Positions 57,364 through 64,000 of a DNA stretch of 64,000 bases are shown piece by piece (the stretch's first letter is position 1; each line of letters opens with the position of its first letter). The notes beneath the pieces were generated by a model. That model was not told the DNA's origin. It did no database searches and saw nothing but the letters and a program-made list of their open reading frames with translations. The position numbers were made by a program, and so were the translations under genes. The stretch comes from Trichothecium roseum (lineage: Eukaryota > Ascomycota > Sordariomycetes > Hypocreales): positions 1-64,000 of the forward strand of contig CM047941.1 in NCBI GenBank assembly GCA_026184415.1, read 5' to 3'.

Positions 57364-60300
57364 CTACCCGGAGCTCGGATGACCCTTCTCGTCCGAAATT
57401 GAATTGCCCATGGCTTCTTCATCCGACATCAGAGCCTCGTCTGCCTTTTCGTTCTTCTGCTCTTCCTTCTCGCGGTTGACCAAGCTCTCGTATAGTGCAG
57501 CAAAGGCCGATTCCTCCGGCCCTTTGTCGAGAAGATCCCGTGGTGGGCCAAATTCTCGTAGTTCCCCTGCGTCCAACAAAGCTATGACATCGAACTCTTC
57601 AAGGGCTGATTCGAGCTTGTGGACGATAGAAATTACTGTGTGGTTTGAGAATCTTTCCCTCATGACACGCTGTATGAGCTCATCGGTATGGGAGTCGACA
57701 CTGTGGACAATGTTAGTACATATGGGGTAAAAGGGGAGGGGAGAGGTAAGGGAGGATGATTGAACATACCTGCTTGTAGCTTCATCGAGAACAATGATAG
57801 GAGAAGGACGGAGCATGGCACGCGCAATGCAAAAGAGCTGTCTTTGACCGTGGGACAAATGAAGGTTTTCAATCGGCGTACCAAGACCTCCCTTTTCTGC
57901 GACTATGTCCCACAGCTCAACAACCTTGAGTGCATCCTCGATGGCAGCATCTGCAAGGCCTTCAGCAGGGTCGGCATTCAGGCGCACACTGCTACCATCT
58001 ATGAGGAATGCATCTTGAGGGACGCCGACTAATCGGGTGCGCACCTCCTCACGAGGTATAGTTGAAATGTCAACGCCATCAACAGTGATGCGGCCACCGT
58101 GAATGTCAATCATACGGAAAAGGCACGATACCATGGAACTCTTGCCGCTATATATATGGTAACCGCTGGTCAGTAAACAGTACCAGACATTCTGTTATGA
58201 TGGGAGTGTTGAGACATACCTTCCTGTTCGTCCGCAGATGCCAATCTTTTGTCCTGCTTCAATAGAAAGAGTCAAGTTTTTCAAAACATTCTCGGTTGGC
58301 CTGTGGGCAATGTTAGAGGCTATTGAACGAATAACAACGTATTGGCAAGGACTTACTTGTATCCAGCTGAGACGTTTTCGAATGCAATCTCTCCCTTGGA
58401 TGGCCACTCAGCCGCCGGGTGTTCTTTTTCCTGCGGCTCATGTTCCGATGCTGTGGTGGCGGTAAACGCCTTGATCCTGGAGATGGCACCAATGTGAGTC
58501 TCCAAATTGGTCCAGAAACTCATGAGTAGCTTGAGATTCTGGCTAAACAGAATGACATTGACAAGGGCGACACCGATAAGACCAGTAGGCAGTACGTTCC
58601 GAAGCTGAGTAATGATGATGATGAGAAGCACAGCGATGCCGGCCACGAACATGTCAAGGACAAATGTTAGCCACCTCTGAATCGCGTAAAGAAGATAGTA
58701 TGGCCGTTGAGACCGATCTAGAAGCTTGTGCTGCTTGTTTTTAAGCGCATCGCGCCAACCGAATGCGCGAAGCGTGGCGAGACCAGATACAGATTCCGTG
58801 AAGAGTGCGTAGAGGGGACTCTTGGCTTCTAGGTCCATGAAACGAATCTGGCGGGAGGTTCGAAGGTAAGCGTGTTGCACCACCCACAGGGCCGCAATAA
58901 GGAAGGGAAACGCGATGGCTACATAGTACGAGCCAACAGCAAGCAAAATCAGCTGGGCGATACACAGAATAAATGTAGCAAAGGTGTTGAGTGCTGCCAG
59001 GGGCAGGTCCATGTCGATGAGCTGCAGATCCTGACTGAAGCGGTTGATGGTGATGCCAGCATCCGTGGCAGCAAAGAAGGACATGGGCGCGTTAAGTACA
59101 GTAGTCAGGAGATTGCGGTGGAAATTCTTGCCCGAGAGCGGCACCATGGTGACAATCATTTGCCAGCAGCTGATGACGAGGAAGACGAGAGCCAAGGCGC
59201 CTAGCATAGCGTAGATACCTAGGTAGTAACCGAGACGTTGGTTGGGGTTCTCAGCATTAGCAGACGCCCACCAATTCAGCCAGATGGTCGGGAACGATTG
59301 GCAGAAGATGAAGGCGCAGATGGCAAAGATGAATGCAAACGTCGGTAGCCAGCCAATGGCACGAACATAGTACGTGTAGATTGCGACGTCGCCCGTGCGA
59401 CGACCAGATCCGTCATCTTCACCTTCGAGCAGCGGGACTTCCGGGGTAGCAATGGGCTCAGGTGGAGGTTGAGATAGAGGAGTCGAGGCTGTGTATGTCC
59501 AATCTGCGGAGGAAACGAGAGAGCGAGAAACATAACCAGTAGACTGAGAGAGTTCTTCAAAGGTGCCTTGCTCGCAGCCGTTTCCGGTGCCATCCAAGCT
59601 AATAATGTGGTCGGCATATGGGAGTCGCTTGGCTAGACTCATGTTAGTAGATCATTCTTAGTGTCATGGTCATAGCTGGATACTTACAGCGCGAAGATGC
59701 AATAATTACAGTCGTTTTCGCTTGCCTCAAGAGACCGTGAGTACCGAGGAGATTGTGGAAGACGGCATTTTCAGTGTGTGCATCCAATCCACTAAACACG
59801 TCATCCAGGATGACAATCTCCTTCTGAGCGTAGACGGCCCTTGCCAAGCTCTAGAATTTCATGTCAGCACTTATCCGTCTTGGAACCGCAGCGTAAAAGG
59901 CATTGACTTACAACTCGCTGGCTCTGGCCACCACTCAAGACGATACCTTTGCTTCCGATGGTCGTGAGGTCTCCTTTTGATAGCTGAGTAAGATCTTGCG
60001 TCAAGGCGCAGGCTTGCAAGACTTGTTGATACCAGCGCTCGTCGACAGGAGAAAAGGCGATGATGCTATCCCGCACAGTACCGTTCATGTGCCACGGTGT
60101 CTGGTCGCAGTAGGCGACCTCTTGGCCTAACACGTGGACGGTACCAGTCATGATGCTGACTTCTCCGAGAAGGGCCTTGAGTAAAGTAGACTTGCCGCTG
60201 CCGACTGGGCCGACGAGCATGGTGAACTTGCCTGTGGGTATCTCGGCGGCGATGTCCTTGAGGTTGGCGTCCTTGGTCGCATCATAGCCAAAAGAGCCAG

Positions 60301-62513
60301 ACTTGACAACGATGGCGTTGGTGCTCAAGAGATCCCTGGTTGAAAGCCCTTCGAGCAGCTTGACCTCGTGAACAGGACCATCGTTCTTCTCCGTGGGAGC
60401 GTGCGAAGACCTAGACGACCATGAGCCATTGCTGGAAGCTGTATCCTGGACGCTTCTATTATCGATTCGCACATCAGACTCCAAAAAGTCCTGGATGCGC
60501 GTAAAGCAGCCGATGGATCCTACTAAGGAGGAGAGTGATGTGACAAACGAGGTGAGTGGCTCCTGGAGTAGTGCGAAGAGGGAAAGGGATGTAAACATGC
60601 GATTCGTGTCCAGGCTGCTTCCGGGGCCCTGAGAGCGGGCCAGCAAACTGTAAGCCGTAAAGGTAAAGACGGGGGCCAGCAGGGGAGCAAGGTATGCTGC
60701 GAGAGTAGAGTCAGCAACAGGACAGTTGCATCCGGGAATATTATACACTCAATACGAACCCAGTCCCATGTTCCAGATCAACAAACGACGGAAGCCTCCG
60801 GAAATGCGCAGCTCTTCGTCGCGCATAGCTTGGATCCGAGTGTTGAGTACACTTGTGAGACCGCACATTTTGACACCCTTCATGGCGCCCAACATCTGCG
60901 ATGTCACAGCGATGCGCTTCTCAATGGCCTCGAGCCATACGGCTTGACGGGCCATGACAAAGCTTACGGCGATGATGGATCCGACGAGTGATACTACATG
61001 AATGTCGATGATTAGCGTCCATGATGTTCGAGGTGAAGATGGTACTTACCAATCGCTGTGCCGACAGGGATCAAACATGCGATACCGAGTTGGCGTTCGA
61101 GCAGGAAGATTGCGACGGCGATTTCCACCAGATTGGCCCAGATCTCGTGCGCTGTCCGCCATCCCATATCGATGCGCTCAATGTCAGCGCTCATGAGAGT
61201 GAGAGCAGCAGTGGGATCGGCTGAGGTGATGTTGATGCTTGTTGCCTTATTGTAGAGTACCGAAATGAGCTGTCCACGAACCATAGTAATAGCGCGGTAA
61301 GTAAGGTGCTGGTGTTGTCCCATACTAATCTGCAAAAAAGGAGTGTCAGCGGGTCGTGTTTTTTGCATGAGTCTACTAGCGCCCAACTTACCGCGATACC
61401 AACATAGACCAGGAACCATGCGCCGATTAGACCGTATCCTTGATCAGCATCATCCGCGTTGCCATCGCTCTCAGCCCACTCCAGCGTGGTAGAGATAAGG
61501 AAGGGCTGGGCAAATGTAAAGCCAATGAAGCATAAGCGCGGGAACACGACTGCAAGAATGGGCTTCTTGAGTGTCTTGAGGACAGTGAGTAGCAAGGCAT
61601 TGTTGCTCTTCTTTGGTACTGCGAGGAGAATTAGTCTAAATTAGTCATGCGACACCCCTCGATATGAGAATGCACACCTTTGAGCCATCGCGCCTCCAAT
61701 GTCCCTTGCAAGTATTTTGACTCGAGATGTTTGTCGAGCTCAAACAAATCATCAACTTCCAACTTGTTGGAGTAACCAGCGCGGAATAGGGGGAGCTGCC
61801 ATGCGAAAAGCCACTGCGAAAAAATGCCACTTGTGATTTCCCGAGGCAGGGCTTGGAACGCAGAGCGAAGGAAGTTGCGCTTTTCGATGGATTCCAGCAC
61901 AAGAACGACAATCTTCAGGAGAGTGATGGTCAGAGTCGCAATGGCGTTGGATCGGTTGTACCCTTGCAGCCACAAAGTTCGCGTCCGGGTAGCATCGAAG
62001 AGGATGGAGAATAACAGATATAAGTTGAGTATACTCGAAGGTCGGTAGGAGTATACATGCTCGACATAGGACAACACCAGCAGACTCACGGAGCCAACAA
62101 GCGACAGCGCAGCATTGGGGAGTGAGGCTCTAGTCGTTACTGAGGATGACTGGGTCCAGAGAACGAGCCCGCCAACTTGAGCTCCGATCAAGAGAACATA
62201 TGATGCCTATATCGTGTTAGATGTGTTTCTGGACATGTCCAACGGCGCGGACAATGGGCATTGTTGCGTCAACGGACCCCAGCCACCTGCCACTTACAAC
62301 TTTCCAATATAACCACAAGTTCTTTTCGACTTTTACGGAGTCTTTGCGCAAGAGATAGATGATACGGCATGGAACGGCGATGAGTAGCAAGGAGATGATG
62401 AGCACGGAAAGTATAGTCTCTTCAAAAAGCAGTGTTAGGTCAAACCCGCCCCTGCAGTCCTTTGCGTGTGGACCGAAGGAGTCGTCGATGGCGACGCACG
62501 ACGATATCGCCAT
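57364..62513 (-). CDS. ABCC-type (MRP-like) full-size ABC transporter
   Basis: Eleven exons read from 62513 down: 62298-62513, 61678-62206, 61392-61618, 61050-61329, 60760-60963, 59912-60696, 59688-59850, 58357-59632, 58220-58300, 57770-58147, 57364-57700; introns 55-91 bases, all GT-AG. About 1491 residues, usual for ABCC. Layout: N-terminal TMD0-like helices, TMD1, NBD1 (Walker A GPVGSGKST at 648-656, LSGGQ 739-743, Walker B ILDD 761-764 with Asp in place of the catalytic Glu and no switch His, ASSRSKR), TMD2, NBD2 (GRTGSGKSS 1250-1258, LSHGQ 1351-1355, LDEATSS from 1374, switch His1407). One normal and one degenerate site is the ABCC pattern. The role is probably plasma- or vacuolar-membrane efflux of drugs or metabolites; substrate unknown. 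Odd: exon 5 keeps frame only with a late acceptor at 60964-60965. The acceptor nearer the branch site (60995-60996) would retain an expected TM stretch, but one extra T near 60959-60962 then breaks the frame. Confidence 0.88.
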
Positions 62514-63137
62514 GGCGATCTCTGGTTTTCTCTAACTAGCAGATGGCCAGAGGTTGAAAGGTAAATTTTGGGAAAATACACACTCAGTATAGGGAAAATC
62601 AAATCTGCAAGACCAACAACATGCGCAAACAAGACTGCTTTACAGTCTGGCTACTCTTGGGAATCAATGCACTGTTGAACCCCCTAAAAGGAAAACGTCG
62701 GCTCTGGAAACGATAGTGAAAAATGGCAAAAAGCCAGTAACGTGTTAAAAAAAAAACAAGGATACAGAAGAAGCAGTAGTAAGTGCAAAAAAAAACACGA
62801 CAGCAATCACAACAGCACACAGGCTGTGCGAACTTGATTTAGAACAGGGGGGTGAGCAACAGCCGTGGGAATATTGCCTCGTACGGGGCCCTCGATTGGC
62901 TGGGGGCAGTCAGTTTGTACTGCAGACAGGGGTCCGGCTAACGAATCACTGGCGGGTATTGGAGAAGCTCGTTTCCAAGCGGGCCGCCAAGAGCATCGGG
63001 TACGTAGTTTGCTGATGCCCGAAGTTAATGACCAGGCGGCTGAAAGTCAAAAATCGGAGAAAAGAGGGAACATAGTCCGTAAAGGGTGCCAGACTGCAGA
63101 GGGCGCAGAAGGAGGCGCATCGCCGCAGTGCGAACCG

Positions 63138-63326
63138 GGTTCGGATTAAAATGCTTAGGTTGAGACAATGTTACATGCGTGGAGGGACTCGGAGGGAGGG
63201 GGGGTCTAGGGGTGTATGCGAGGGCGCAGAGCAAGCCAGGTTCGGACTGAACGTTTAGCCTGAGACAAATATTGCATGCAAGAGGAAGGGAGGGATGGTT
63301 AGGGATGGAAGGAGGCATGCGAGGGC
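63138..63326. repeat. Imperfect 88-bp direct duplication
   Basis: 63138-63225 and 63239-63326 both start GGTTCGGA, share a TGAGACAA core and end GCGAGGGC, with substitutions and small indels between. Offset is 101 bases. Non-coding. Confidence 0.6.
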
Positions 63327-63430
63327 TGATTTGTCTTTGCTTAGGTTTTGGGGCTGGTTCGCCAAGATGTTGATAGTTGATGCGAAAAGGCTGGTAAGCC
63401 ATCAGCGGCAGCCGCGTGTGGATTCCATAT

Positions 63431-63476
63431 GGGGGAGGGAGGGAGGGAGGATCATTGGGGGGGGGAGGGGGGGAGA
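63431..63476 (+). repeat. G-rich polypurine tract
   Basis: Many runs of three to nine G in 46 bases (GGGGGAGGGAGGGAGGGAGG, then G-runs after ATCATT). The + strand could form a G-quadruplex. It sits about 0.9 kb upstream of the transporter start. Confidence 0.7.
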
Positions 63477-63760
63477 CGTAAGGGAAATTCCGTAAGCGCG
63501 TGCCCTCGAAGAAAAAGAAAGAAAAAAACGATAGTCATGGTGATACCATACCTGCTTGAGAGCTTGGAAAGCTGAGAGAAAAGAGGACTTGAGAAGAGCA
63601 CAAAGGGCTAGAATCCGGGCCGAGCCGGGGTCTATTGTTCCTTGATCCTTCTCTGGCATCTCTGTTCAGAGCACGAATCGCACAAATGGGAAAGGTGTCC
63701 GCGGATCGAAGGTCCACAGAATCTGGGAGACTATCGATCCGGTTAACCTGCCAACGTAGC

Positions 63761-63826
63761 TGTCATAAAACAGTGATCCTCTTTTAGTGTCGGGTCCCAT
63801 ACAAAGAGGATCGATGTTTTATGACA
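63761..63826. repeat. Inverted repeat, 24-bp arms with two mismatches
   Basis: Arms 63761-63784 and 63803-63826 (TGTCATAAAACA...GATCCTCTTT) pair except for two central positions, around an 18-base spacer. It could be a very small MITE or transposon-end remnant; no coding sequence is associated. Confidence 0.7.
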
Positions 63827-64000
63827 CCTACGATCGAGCACTACTGCTACTCCGTACTTACTAGCAAGGCTCTAGGGGCTCTAGGGCTCTAGGGGACTCC
63901 AAAGGGCACCACAAGGCACCCCTCCCCTTCTCCCCTTACTCCGTAGAAAGCAGGTTAGCCTGCAATCATCCTAGCACCGCAGCCCCATCGCATCGAGATA

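Larger units (their letters stand above)
62514..64000. other. Upstream region of the ABC transporter, no gene seen
   Basis: About 1.5 kb with no convincing ORF. The short frames present lack family features and follow simple-sequence composition. It contains A-rich runs at about 62747-62795, an imperfect 88-bp duplication (63138-63225/63239-63326), a G-rich tract (63431-63476), a hairpin-forming inverted repeat (63761-63826) and two TACTCCGTA motifs (63848-63856, 63937-63945). It probably includes the transporter promoter close to 62514. Confidence 0.5.

Noticed and set aside
53526..62513. Secondary-metabolite cluster formed by glycosidase, hydrolase and ABC transporter
   Set aside because: No PKS, NRPS, terpene or other backbone enzyme and no pathway regulator in the window; neighbourhood alone is not enough.
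63025..63402. 125-residue - strand frame upstream of the transporter
   Set aside because: Runs through the 88-bp duplication and simple-sequence DNA, with no domain and biased Pro/Ser/Leu content.

Overview
The window looks like one chromosome end of a filamentous ascomycete (Pezizomycotina): TTAGGG-type telomeric repeats, short GT-AG introns of 55-91 bases, CpA-to-TpA mutation typical of repeat-induced point mutation (RIP), and fungal-type genes. The species cannot be named from the sequence. The telomere lies to the left (telomeric tracts read CCCTAA on the + strand) and the chromosome interior to the right.

Bases 1-48435 are a head-to-tail array of ten near-identical copies (U1-U10, 4.77-5.04 kb each) of a telomere-specific non-LTR retrotransposon. 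Each copy has about 1.1 kb of 5' leader made of telomere-like minisatellites and a perfect hairpin, one long ORF (two C2H2-like zinc fingers, a Ser/Pro-rich repeat linker, reverse transcriptase, then a CCHC knuckle plus restriction-like endonuclease, as in R2/CRE-type elements), a pyrimidine-rich 3' UTR, and a 3' terminus of one or three CCCTAA repeats joined directly to the next copy. All 5' ends point to the telomere. This fits successive additions in which CCCUAA at the RNA 3' end pairs with the telomeric G-strand overhang. Two subfamilies occur: A (U1, U3, U7) and B (U2, U4, U5, U6, U8, U9, U10). They differ mainly in the middle of the ORF and share identical ends. No copy is fully open; U6 and U7 are one single-base indel from open.

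Bases 48436-49729 hold two older, 5'-truncated and RIP-mutated copies, each ending in CCCTAA, which look like buried former chromosome ends. Bases 49730-52900 are AT-rich, CpA-depleted DNA with three degenerate copies of a 547-bp LTR-like repeat, a partial inverted copy and featureless A+T sequence.

From about 52.9 kb the DNA is of normal composition. It carries a secreted GH93/sialidase-fold glycosidase gene (+, one intron), an intronless alpha/beta hydrolase gene (+), a 223-bp MITE-like inverted-repeat element, and a complete 11-exon ABCC-type ABC transporter gene on the - strand with a possible one-base lesion in TMD1. The last 1.5 kb is transporter upstream DNA with a G-rich tract, an 88-bp duplication and a hairpin. 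The three genes look like ordinary subtelomeric accessory genes; no biosynthetic backbone gene links them here.
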